Shown: one piece after another, positions 29,801 through 34,840 of the stretch | Numbering within the stretch: the first letter of the stretch is position 1 | Layout: the number at the start of each line of letters is the position of its first letter | DNA from: an uncultured Prevotella sp. | Lineage (GTDB): Bacteria; Bacteroidota; Bacteroidia; Bacteroidales; Bacteroidaceae | DNA length: 64,000 nt | Assembly: GCA_905233425.1 (NCBI GenBank) | Contig: CAJOEC010000023.1 | Coordinates: 38,314 to 102,313 of the forward strand | Direction: 5' to 3' | Notes under the pieces: model-generated | Seen by the model: only the letters and a program-made list of their open reading frames with translations | Told to the model about the DNA's origin: nothing | Databases searched by the model: none | Position numbers and translations under genes: made by a program

Positions 29801-32800
29801 CCCGGTCTTTCGTCCATTGTCCCGCCTGGGAGGCGGGAAGTCGCCGAGCCTCGCGCAACCTCATGCCCATTATGCGCCACTATCCGCCTGTTCATCTCGT
29901 CGGCGGTCATCTGAAGCGCACGTCCGTCGCTGGTCTGCACCACAAACACACCGTCCACGGCATTGGGCAGCTGCACAATCTGGCCTTCTGTCACGCCTCC
30001 CTCGCCGTCCTGAAGCGTCACGGTGTCCTCCATGTCGAAGACCTCGCTCGCCGGACTGCCAAAGGTGACATCTTCATCTGCACGCTGCATCATCTGCTGC
30101 CTCAGCGTCGTCTCGTTCTGCTCTATCAGTCCGTCGGCACTGTCAACAGACAGAACCGTCAGCTCTCCCGGCGATACAACGTTCACCTCGCCCGTCTGAG
30201 CGTTCTTCACTACCACCGCGCCGCCGCTACCCACAATCACACTACCCCCAGCAGCATCTTCCTTTCGTCCATTGTCCCGGCTGACAGCCGGGCCGTCAAC
30301 CTCGCCGCCTATCACATAGTACTGCTCTCCGTCTCTCTGCGCCAGGATGACATTGCCCGTCTCCTGGTGTGTATGGCTGCGCACCTCTGCATTGGCTCGC
30401 TCAACAGCCAAGTCCACCCCTTCCAGCGCTGCGTCCATCACGCCGTCGGCTCTGAACTTCTTCTGCAGGTAGTCTGCCGCTCCTGCTATCTGCTCATCCG
30501 TGAAGGTGTCCCTATGTGTCAGCAGATAGTCCATCAGGTTCGCGGGGTTGTCCTCTTCGGCCTGTACCATTATGGCGAACTCCTCGCCATACTGCTTCAG
30601 ACCTTCAGCCGCGGCGTTGGCTTCGTCCACCATACGTTTCTTCTCGTCGGCCATCTCTTCTTCGTGACCCTTAGCATAACTGCGCTCCAGCTCTTCAATC
30701 TCTGCGGCCTCCTCGCTGTCCTCGGCTTCCTGCCGACCGGCAATGTCTCCTATGCTGTACCCCCTCATCTTCTGGAGGTTGTACATATAGTCCAGCGTAG
30801 CACGCTTCCGCTCTTCGCTCATGTCGCCTTTGATCACGCTCCTTGCCAACGTACCCATGTGCTCGTTGTCGCAGTTGTCGATACTCTCGCGTATCATTTC
30901 CCAGTTGTCATCGCCCCACACGGCTCTCGCCCTCGCGTCTGCGGCATTGGTCTTGTGCCGGTATCGGTAGTACTGCACGCCCTCCTTGGCAGTGCCTATC
31001 ATCGTCGGGGCGTTCAGCAGCCCGCCAAGCGTTGCAGTGCCGAGCCAGATGTCTATGTGCTTGTCAGGGTCGCCCCAGCCGCCCTTGCCGTTCTCGTCGC
31101 CGAAGATACCCTCAGGGTCGCCAAGTATCAGACTGTGTACGTCGTTGGCATATTCTTCAATGGCCTCGCCGGGCACGCCATGGAAGCCTGTGCGCCTCAG
31201 CAGCTCGTTGTAGCTCCTGTACCATCCAGTGCCGCTTATTCTTGACAACTGTCCGACAATGCTGCTCAGCCCAAGCTTCTCCAGACCTTTGTTCACAATC
31301 TTGCCAGCACCCGGCAAAAACTCACCGAGCACCTCGCTCGAAGCTTCAGGTATCAGTTTCTGCTCGGCCTTCAGCAGCGAAGGGAGAAAACTGTCTGTCT
31401 CTTCCACAAACTGAGGCCGTCCGTCATCACCCGTCTCATAGTGGCCAAAGGCATAGTCGCCATCGTCACGGATGGTAAGCTCACCCGTCATGTTCTTCAT
31501 GGTCTCACCGGCCAGCCTCGGAAGCTGCACAGTGTTCACCATCGCACCGCCGGCGGCCAGCGTCCCGGCAGTAATGCCAGTGGTCTTCAGGATGGCCTTG
31601 GGTATCATCTTTTCTGCCAGTTCCCTGCCAAGCATCTTCGTGCCCGCTTTCGTCACCCCCTTCACGGTGGCCGTGGCAATACTCTTCATCGGCCCCATGC
31701 CTATCATGAAGTCGGGTATCATCTGGATGCTCTGCGCTCCCATCTTACCGGCACGGTACCACGCGCTGCGGTTACCGCCGTATTGGTTCTCAGCCTCATT
31801 GGCAAGCAGCGTCTCACGTAGCAGCGACTTCTCCGCGTCGCTCAGATCGGGCTGCTCGCCCTTCTCATGCGCCGCGTCTATCTTTCGTTTTATCTCCATC
31901 AGCTGTCCTGCGTCGGCGATGTCTATCAATCCCGAGAACCATGACTCCGGCACGCCGAGGTCGCTTCCAAGCACTTTCCAGAAACCGGCATCGTCACGCT
32001 CGGCCTCCAGTGTCCTGATACGCTTCTCGTTCTCACGGTATGCCTGGTTCAACAGCCGGTATTCATCATCTTCCCGACGACCGTTATCGTTGAAGGTGCC
32101 GATACCTGGCGAAGGATCGCCCATGGCACGCAGGAGGTTGGCACCGATGCTCCTGTCCTCATTGCTGTCAAGCTCGCTGGCGCGTCTCTCAAGGGCCTCC
32201 TTGTACTGTTGCCTCTTCGCGTATGCATCCTCCAACTGTCCCTGTAGCGATTCCCTGTACCGCTGCTCTCTCTCGGCCCTGTCTATCGCCCCCTGCTCCA
32301 TTTCGGCCAGTCCCTTCTGCGTATAGACGTTGCCCTGCGACGTGACATATTCCTGCTCCAGCTTCCCCGTCTCAGAATTAAGGTGCTGTCCGCCCTTCAC
32401 CAGGTTCTTGCTCTCTCCAGGCTTCGGCATCGTCTTTCCAAGGTTCTGCATCCTTCCCTTGAAACCTTGCTCCAGCCTGTCAATGCCTTCCGTGGCCCCT
32501 TTCATCGTCCTGTTAACCGAAGCAATGGTAGAGCGATACCTCGCCATATCCTCCGCCGTCGGCCTTTCGTCCGTTGCCCCCGCTGGGAGCGGGGCTTCGT
32601 CCTGCCCAGCTGCTTCCGCCAGCACCAGCTCCCCGTCCGCTCCTTCCACAAACACTGGCTCCTGTCCTGTAGACTGCGGCAATGCCGCAGTCCCCGTCAG
32701 CCTCCGCTCATAGCTGTCATAGTCGCCTATCCTGAAATCTCCTCTTCCCGACACCCAGTCGTAAAGTTCCTTGCGGTTACCCGCATCGCCCATCTGCGAC

Positions 32801-32889
32801 ATGAAGGTCTGTTCATCACCAAGGTCATCTGTCGAATACCCCTTGCTCAGAAGTGCGTTATATAGCTTCAGTGCTTCCTGTTCGTTCAT
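20818..32889 (-). CDS. Giant polyvalent phage protein with JAMM and HExxH protease motifs
   Basis: The 4023-residue protein has many domains. N-terminal repeats (LYNALLSKGYSTDDLGDEQTF) resemble those of Bacteroidota phage polyvalent proteins. Long charged coiled-coil/linker regions follow. A RadC/JAB-type motif HNHPSGN...S..D sits at His1937, His1939, Ser1946 and Asp1950. A zincin-like HECTH lies at 2550-2554. A large C-terminal part (about 3000-4000) has hydrophobic segments near 3510 (AVTAAFVAGGALMPIINQ) and resembles large polyvalent protein-associated domains (LPD38-like; tentative). Such proteins are known to be carried in virions and ejected with DNA. Nine hairpin repeats and one each of families B and C are inserted in frame in its linkers. 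Confidence 0.8.
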   Translation of the reverse strand: MNEQEALKLYNALLSKGYSTDDLGDEQTFMSQMGDAGNRKELYDWVSGRGDFRIGDYDSYERRLTGTAALPQSTGQEPVFVEGADGELVLAEAAGQDEAPLPAGATDERPTAEDMARYRSTIASVNRTMKGATEGIDRLEQGFKGRMQNLGKTMPKPGESKNLVKGGQHLNSETGKLEQEYVTSQGNVYTQKGLAEMEQGAIDRAEREQRYRESLQGQLEDAYAKRQQYKEALERRASELDSNEDRSIGANLLRAMGDPSPGIGTFNDNGRREDDEYRLLNQAYRENEKRIRTLEAERDDAGFWKVLGSDLGVPESWFSGLIDIADAGQLMEIKRKIDAAHEKGEQPDLSDAEKSLLRETLLANEAENQYGGNRSAWYRAGKMGAQSIQMIPDFMIGMGPMKSIATATVKGVTKAGTKMLGRELAEKMIPKAILKTTGITAGTLAAGGAMVNTVQLPRLAGETMKNMTGELTIRDDGDYAFGHYETGDDGRPQFVEETDSFLPSLLKAEQKLIPEASSEVLGEFLPGAGKIVNKGLEKLGLSSIVGQLSRISGTGWYRSYNELLRRTGFHGVPGEAIEEYANDVHSLILGDPEGIFGDENGKGGWGDPDKHIDIWLGTATLGGLLNAPTMIGTAKEGVQYYRYRHKTNAADARARAVWGDDNWEMIRESIDNCDNEHMGTLARSVIKGDMSEERKRATLDYMYNLQKMRGYSIGDIAGRQEAEDSEEAAEIEELERSYAKGHEEEMADEKKRMVDEANAAAEGLKQYGEEFAIMVQAEEDNPANLMDYLLTHRDTFTDEQIAGAADYLQKKFRADGVMDAALEGVDLAVERANAEVRSHTHQETGNVILAQRDGEQYYVIGGEVDGPAVSRDNGRKEDAAGGSVIVGSGGAVVVKNAQTGEVNVVSPGELTVLSVDSADGLIEQNETTLRQQMMQRADEDVTFGSPASEVFDMEDTVTLQDGEGGVTEGQIVQLPNAVDGVFVVQTSDGRALQMTADEMNRRIVAHNGHEVARGSATSRLPGGTMDERPGNGLQDAGQGAEDHDYAAGESGGAESNHPAASALDRIPYLQDEKGNPILNRKGKKQYLWHKASVADASDALIESAKGDMLMARDTASDLVNQAKEKLEKVRKQKAKGDDPIEIAESRMEIQRQVDEQQAIVKQWQDVNQEIQKRMREEAARKQAEIEAAKSAEQKAREAEERRQRQEQQEQIARERARKQIEEDLKNWNKPYQPLEKAKKELAGDSDALAILDDTEPRSIEEWVSSLLRPQSLMWADEESGGRTVAGLKSELGLQWGDVQRFGGLIGGKGKGKPFNDVVHEIWEELPEGMQNQYTDQDVRNILLDLFNETDSRRMRNLAAEHRIEEAYAMAEENRRRDAEAEMESWAEFYHLSPEERESFEEWMQMPPSEVEQEIINQIIADNEQDSEGPGMGEQPDDGGVPPGVAGSEEQVQPAAEAGSVENLEERPAESAESGAGEPPVSGDEVDRGAQGVGAAQELEKPSSDMAGEALIVPFDSTDGFPAFSRGNGRKAGYGIDVSDPIGKTLADIKAANGEGTLACYHDAENGRYVFMGVDAETVQRHAYGKGLVAKINGMETLVVPEIEMDAVLPVLVRKGYKVGMADGATKTERPGSQPGERTKGGLAQGLPLQQGDGQNTDATRRVPSGGRVVTSAVKSFVQGELFSDKDFEPVPERKDSKGKPLSEMSDEELLRAIGENEEKERGFHIDEYDKRHRKEYDETLDAYTRMLEDNGTSLDDAYSMYDEVSRQWRDGGYALPERTRLLAQIDAIEPYVEEKEAERIEREEEEEDARIEQERKEAEAKYEQQKEDVRSQGYDLTKLKLRPLEAGESCHVERRYQETGLFSFTGSEHIESIDDVAFIFRELEDAAVENTFMVLEKDGVPTIIHLAIGSYSEAHAPFEQSFAAAQAIEPDKVYFVHNHPSGNLKSSRQDRDLMKKFHSVFGDKLEAGIIIDTTSGKYGVFYEYDDLAVREMKGGETAGPALSRENGRKEGGLQTKGLERKEVPMKVYSFSKQVFDEGWNPDEAFDASSSDKVAAFISSHRLGEHAKMSLIVMDQAGHVTGNVFLPWTTMQEAATPEGADLIAGYMNQMGGKRVVVYGNYKYERGNGETDAVKRLGGFLRSLNVYMQDVVHIDRSASMSGDLVREGGVTADAAHDDVDRLLDEVDWRKEVADRRVADDIVKRYLSTKPRSEEEAVRQRATKAVLTAMDKAGVPYKVVGKEEERQMLQLFSLMNQEAVKDFARQMRSVARTELERGSRYVLYNMDDPFGVPMFFQKRSTARWGLEGVRKYGGDWAILDIGEPYGVAQSAHPTGLKRAAEMEAMMGNEKTPETAVPGELSPFKATVISDVDGAKVQNNLETLAKRIENLSDRRSKTFIGDVASALGAERDGSKSEYVTIQAKNGTIVTMRLSDHNATVSSFDYRGEQEGISIVISRKPNNGVNNDGAAHIVEFFYPDKELSKASGNPYVDIIKSIEQTLYSGEYKDTTGIAHREEVNIQFMFQREGKRILGWIDGKQVYLTAGGLNPNTPLHECTHLWDKWCQKEQPELWKKVVAAMKHTAVWEEIRKNPDYRNIWEDEDRMASEVHSRLSGTTGEEEFMRAAFKKDTPQKIIDEVKSVLRKFWEAILRLFGGKKSRTIGDDWSSLEAIVRMPVRDLVEEDFGKVMEAAQSGQEAGQMEAQISEDDTRGDDVAKEQYEKEVAKRSLKWQEAWQDSMVGLKAIQDAIAAETGNVATGAEDAYRFENRMHGRAKNRTEQYDWRFYRPMLKAFNDFCKEHGWTHEQGMDYIIAKSGLERNVYYAFRDGAKAKIASDVAEERKKLEKEYVKGRVTEDDYKAKKQELEERERTGADDFMDSVRERFAYKHAKEEYDNGNISYGEYLRIIEKVIREQLGKGTKKDEARLSGGGMDEKGTVAESYYDDYQKDYSGLTETFAKKMYDDAQKIRRAAQRAIDTKERRALWKQYDEAMRQAYLTARQEAEDAVFAGEAAAIHNSQPEERTKGARELWKRINAATEETLRESYESGLIDKKAYEKVKGMFDFYIPLRGWDEDKASDVYTYMGKENVFSPAVKKTWGRTSKAEDPLAYIGNIAVSTILSGHRNLMKQHFLNYVMNNPTSLVSISESWYENIAAEGDAPFWVLRSADTAGKSGDEVAQIVSDFNEEMAAKQREGRAMPVRGRLRLNVHATSGQKSEHVVEVQRAGRTYQLYINGNPKAAQALNGSGARAVNRISDTWLGQKVAKLNRAMAEFFTSKNPAFVISNLSRDLNMAGASVAVNEGPVYNARFIANVAKVLAPRVGESSKWVPASKQPTGLMPSLLRKWMKGTLDESNETERLFKEFMDEGGETGFVNMLSVESFKEKMRKEVAQMNGSSLFGSGEPSRSVKETYVGKGLRLMGETFEFYNRCAEDATRFIVYMTSRQMGKTLEESIADAKDVTLNFNRKGTGGLGNAEARDLFIFVNPAIQALANMYRMAKGHPLKFGAVTAAFVAGGALMPIINQWLLNMLGDDDDKEAYWNLPPWVRKNNLVFWLPGTKNFVTIPLAQEFRVFYGVGEMLSSIVMDHPVNNWGVEMFSSVADLVPINPTGNGGNLMVDFVPTMVQPLMQVGLNVDFTGKPIWKENQGNKYAPQWSKAYVSTPAWMVKVSEAVNKWTGGDEFSKGVVEKHLPFWGDYVNNPAVWNHLLQGYFGGMYDTVSKAFDVVVTAAQGEVPKIYQTPVINRFLNRPVERDGGGVLGDEYYGLTEEHDELMHQVRGWQQKAVDAKESGDKAALKEANEKLKELTGSKDYARAMVIDHYKKIMDDLKKGEKAASEKSDKDFIKESESLYKQAMIEELNAIDGGKDPMAAARDAFDNSKTAAEKRRAKARIERLIESGERKPGSAAVKKARSYREEEEGRLSGGSTDEIYLELATSDDIEADVKMKQMKRKINEHVKKWKELLDAGMQEQAAVYREDNAKWFEAEQLMKTGESLIRQHKGMLGGGADGPMMKLLRDRRRWTLEQMERIDI
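21126..21154 (+). repeat. Phage hairpin repeat, copy 13 (in giant gene)
   Basis: Encodes RLSGGSTDEI on the minus strand. Confidence 0.85.
23833..23862 (+). repeat. Phage hairpin repeat, copy 14 (degenerate, in giant gene)
   Basis: Stem half decayed; encodes NSQPEERTKGA on the minus strand. Confidence 0.65.
24105..24134 (+). repeat. Phage hairpin repeat, copy 15 (in giant gene)
   Basis: Encodes ARLSGGGMDEKG on the minus strand. Confidence 0.9.
26864..26893 (+). repeat. Phage hairpin repeat, copy 16 (in giant gene)
   Basis: Encodes PALSRENGRKE, a different frame from copies 13 and 15. Confidence 0.9.
27900..27922. repeat. Family B palindrome (in giant gene)
   Basis: GGACGCGACGTGTCGCGTC; codes DATRRVPSGG in the giant protein. 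Confidence 0.85.
27973..28002 (+). repeat. Phage hairpin repeat, copy 17 (in giant gene)
   Basis: Encodes GSQPGERTKGG, the third frame. A family B palindrome lies 50 bp to the left. Confidence 0.9.
28301..28330 (+). repeat. Phage hairpin repeat, copy 18 (in giant gene)
   Basis: Encodes FPAFSRGNGRKAG; loop GAA. Confidence 0.9.
28413..28625 (-). CDS. Possible overprinted 70-residue protein inside the giant gene
   Basis: An ATG frame on the same strand as the giant gene but in another frame encodes a coherent, amphipathic, charged helical protein (MNKIQKAQEWVNSLTTEEY...QALQEAKSKYSQQLKPVVSK). The host frame over this stretch is a low-complexity linker rich in Glu, Gly, Pro, Ser and Ala, which would tolerate such overprinting. 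No promoter or ribosome-binding site was recognised. It may be chance, but its composition is more protein-like than that of the linker. Confidence 0.35.
   Translation of the reverse strand: MNKIQKAQEWVNSLTTEEYRQALQEAKSKYSQQLKPVVSKILKRDLPKVQNQVQVNRLFLVTKWIEEHKE
29808..29837 (+). repeat. Phage hairpin repeat, copy 19 (in giant gene)
   Basis: Encodes SRLPGGTMDERPG. Confidence 0.9.
30263..30292 (+). repeat. Phage hairpin repeat, copy 20 (in giant gene)
   Basis: Encodes PAVSRDNGRKEDA; loop GAC. Confidence 0.9.
32565..32594 (+). repeat. Phage hairpin repeat, copy 21 (in giant gene)
   Basis: Stem CCCCGCT/AGCGGGG, a compensated variant. Encodes PLPAGATDERPT. Confidence 0.9.
32666..32691. repeat. 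Family C palindrome
   Basis: CCTGTAGACTGCGGCAATGC and its symmetrical remainder; codes TAALPQSTGQEP in the giant protein. Confidence 0.8.
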
Positions 32890-32892
32890 CGC

Positions 32893-33777
32893 TTACCAGT
32901 CTGTTTCTTGGTTGTTGTTCTGCTGTTTCTTCTTTCCCCATCCAAGTCCGCGTCCAGCGGTTTTCCCGCTGGAACCGCTCCCAGTCGTCGGCACTCGCTC
33001 TTTTTCCTTGACGACTTGACCGCCAACAGTCTCAATAATCTTGTAGCCGTAGTTGTTTTGGCCGCTTCCTCCGTTTGCTGCCTTCACATTGGCGAGGTTC
33101 GCCTGTGCACGCTTCTGCGCTTCCGTGGCCTTCTTTATAGCAATGTCATACGGAAGCCCCTGTTCCAGGGCATCGGCCTTTGCCTTCCAGTAGGCTGCCT
33201 GCACTTCGTTCTTCTCTGCCAGCGAGTTCTGGTAGTTGGTGTAGGCGTTGGCCTTCTCTTGTCGTATGGAGGTCTCTTTCTCCTGTCTTGCCAGCCTCCG
33301 CTCGTTGAGTCTGTCCGTGGCTAACTGCCGCTGCAGCGTGTACATCGACGTGGCGTAGTTCTGCCGCTGCCGCTGTATCTCGTCCGCACGCTTGCGTCCT
33401 GCCTGATACTCCGCTTCTATCTGCTTGTATGGGTCGTTAAATTGCTGAGGGGCCGCTCCCTTTGCCGTGTAGTAGAGGTTGCCGAGCTGCCGCAGACCGT
33501 CAAACAGCCCTGTCCATGCCGCCATCTTCGCCTTCCCCTCCTGTGCCTTCCGTTCCTGCGCCTCCCGCTCTGCCGGGGTGGGCCCCAACAGGTCGGCAAG
33601 AGAAACAATCGCATTGCTCGTGTCAATCACCGGCGGCGTAGAATCCACCACCGCCCTTTCGTCCGTTCCCCCGCCTGTGAGGCGGGAATCCGTCGCCCCC
33701 GCCCTTTCGTCCGTTCCCCCGCCTGTGAGGCGGGCTGCTCCCTTCCTCAACTGCAAGTATCTTTCAAGTGCTCCCAT
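32893..33777 (-). CDS. Phage internal virion protein, coiled-coil, with duplicated repeat-encoded peptide
   Basis: The 294-residue protein is mostly helical, with a long charged coiled coil at about 110-240 (QRQNYATSMYTLQRQLATDR, RRLARQEKETSIRQEKANAY). Near its N-terminus two hairpin repeats 48 bp apart each encode RLTGGGTDERA. It ends 3 bp before the giant gene. A three-gene set of two smaller helical proteins plus one giant protein recalls the T7-type internal core/ejection proteins (gp14-16); this is inference from layout. Confidence 0.6.
   Translation of the reverse strand: MGALERYLQLRKGAARLTGGGTDERAGATDSRLTGGGTDERAVVDSTPPVIDTSNAIVSLADLLGPTPAEREAQERKAQEGKAKMAAWTGLFDGLRQLGNLYYTAKGAAPQQFNDPYKQIEAEYQAGRKRADEIQRQRQNYATSMYTLQRQLATDRLNERRLARQEKETSIRQEKANAYTNYQNSLAEKNEVQAAYWKAKADALEQGLPYDIAIKKATEAQKRAQANLANVKAANGGSGQNNYGYKIIETVGGQVVKEKERVPTTGSGSSGKTAGRGLGWGKKKQQNNNQETDW
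33657..33686 (+). repeat. Phage hairpin repeat, copy 22 (in coiled-coil virion gene)
   Basis: Encodes SRLTGGGTDERAV. Boundaries are good to about 2 bp. Confidence 0.85.
33705..33734 (+). repeat. Phage hairpin repeat, copy 23 (in coiled-coil virion gene)
   Basis: Encodes ARLTGGGTDERAG, 48 bp from copy 22. Confidence 0.9.
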
Positions 33778-33789
33778 GACTGTCCTCCT

Positions 33790-34521
33790 TTACGTCGTTC
33801 CCCATCCACGAAGATACTGCTCGATGTACGGGTTAAGTGTTTTATAGCTGTTGTTCATTTGCTGGATGTAGGAACCTGCCGTGCCCGGACTCACACCGCT
33901 GCCACCAGGACTGCCCGTTCCCGCCATCCACTGCTGCCCCAGCTTCGTGCCCTCGAACGTGGCCATGGCACCGCTCATCAGAGCGCTGCTCACACCGCTT
34001 GCCGCCTGGGCAATGGCCTGGCTACGGGCCTGGTCTGCCGCTATCTGCTGCTGAGTCAGCCCTGATATCTGCTGACGGTACGAGGCATCCACGCCAGCTT
34101 TCCTGTCCTCATGGTTGGCATTGGCCTGCGCTATCACCTCCGCCTGTTTCATGTTCTGCATCTCTTTCTCCTGGGCAACGGCTGCGTCAGTTCCACCGCC
34201 GACGGCGGCTGCGCCACGGGCCTGTTTGATGTACCTGTCCGCCTGTTGCTGAAGCACGCGCAGCGTGTTCTGGCCGCTCGCCGTGTCTGTCCATGATTCA
34301 TACTTCGCCCTCATACGCTCAGCCTCAGTGGCTGCCTTCTCTGCCGCCAGCTTGCGCTGCGCCTCAGCATTGGCCGATCCCGACTTGCTGGCACCGTATA
34401 TCGACGCCGCAGCCGACGCCGCAGCCAGGACAAGGGGTATGGCAAACGGTATCTCCCGCTTCACAAAACCGCCCGTCGGACTCCCTGAACCCAACGGCTG
34501 ATTAAGAATACTCCATTTCAT
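33790..34521 (-). CDS. Phage internal virion protein, first gene of right operon
   Basis: The 243-residue protein has an N-terminal hydrophobic helix (about 22-45, IPFAIPLVLAAASAAASIYG), then a long Ala/Gln-rich coiled-coil region, a small-residue stretch (AIAQAASGVSSALMSGAM) and a Gly-rich tail. This is the pattern of small membrane-active ejection proteins. It starts 27 bp from the phage-type promoter (34548-34590) and precedes the coiled-coil protein by 12 bp. Confidence 0.6.
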   Translation of the reverse strand: MKWSILNQPLGSGSPTGGFVKREIPFAIPLVLAAASAAASIYGASKSGSANAEAQRKLAAEKAATEAERMRAKYESWTDTASGQNTLRVLQQQADRYIKQARGAAAVGGGTDAAVAQEKEMQNMKQAEVIAQANANHEDRKAGVDASYRQQISGLTQQQIAADQARSQAIAQAASGVSSALMSGAMATFEGTKLGQQWMAGTGSPGGSGVSPGTAGSYIQQMNNSYKTLNPYIEQYLRGWGTT

Positions 34522-34547
34522 TGTAACGTAACTTTGGTTTCAGGCTC

Positions 34548-34590
34548 CAAAGTTACCAAGAAACGGACTACCCTTTTTCACAATATTTCC
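34548..34590 (-). promoter_or_regulatory. Phage late-type promoter, right operon
   Basis: On the minus strand GGAAATATTGTGAAAAA, and 23 nt from TTGTG to TAACTTTG (34548-34555). It precedes the first virion gene of the right operon (start 34521). Confidence 0.75.
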
Positions 34591-34648
34591 ATCCGTACAA
34601 TTTCTGCGGATATTTTATTTCCCGAAAGTTAATAAATGTGTAAATCTC

Positions 34649-34678
34649 TTGCGCAAATTGCAAAAAGCCCTATCTTTG
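34649..34678 (+). promoter_or_regulatory. Promoter for a possible small RNA
   Basis: TTG (34649-34651), 19 nt, then TATCTTTG (34671-34678), the Bacteroidota pattern. It points at a short segment ending in a strong hairpin, with no gene between. Confidence 0.55.
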
Positions 34679-34684
34679 CACCAA

Positions 34685-34770
34685 GGATTTTTAGTTAAAC
34701 ATGTTTGTTTCGCAAAAAAACAATCAAAAGAGACAGAGACTCGTTGTGATAACGAGTCTCTGTCTCTTTT
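34685..34770 (+). ncRNA. Candidate small RNA ending in a strong terminator
   Basis: From the TATCTTTG box to the end of a 20-bp perfect hairpin there are about 90 nt with no convincing ORF. The segment lies between two phage operons and close to the integrase end. It could be a small RNA, or the promoter could be a remnant and the hairpin only a shared terminator. No known RNA family is recognised. Confidence 0.4.
34726..34770. terminator. Bidirectional intrinsic terminator
   Basis: A perfect 20-bp stem (34726-34745 with 34751-34770), 5-nt loop, with A-run upstream and T-run downstream. It serves either the plus-strand small transcript or integrase transcription from the other side. Confidence 0.85.
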
Positions 34771-34805
34771 CTGCTTTTTCTGTCCACTACTGCTGTACTC
34801 AGCCC

Positions 34806-34835
34806 TTTCGTCAGTTGTCCCGGCTGGCAGCCGGG
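34806..34835 (+). repeat. Phage hairpin repeat, copy 24
   Basis: TTTCGTCAGTTG, stem CCCGGCT/AGCCGGG, directly after the integrase stop. Rightmost copy. Confidence 0.9.
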
Positions 34836-34840
34836 AGCCG

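Noticed and set aside
29719..31245. 508-residue plus-strand ORF
   Set aside because: Antisense shadow of the giant phage gene.
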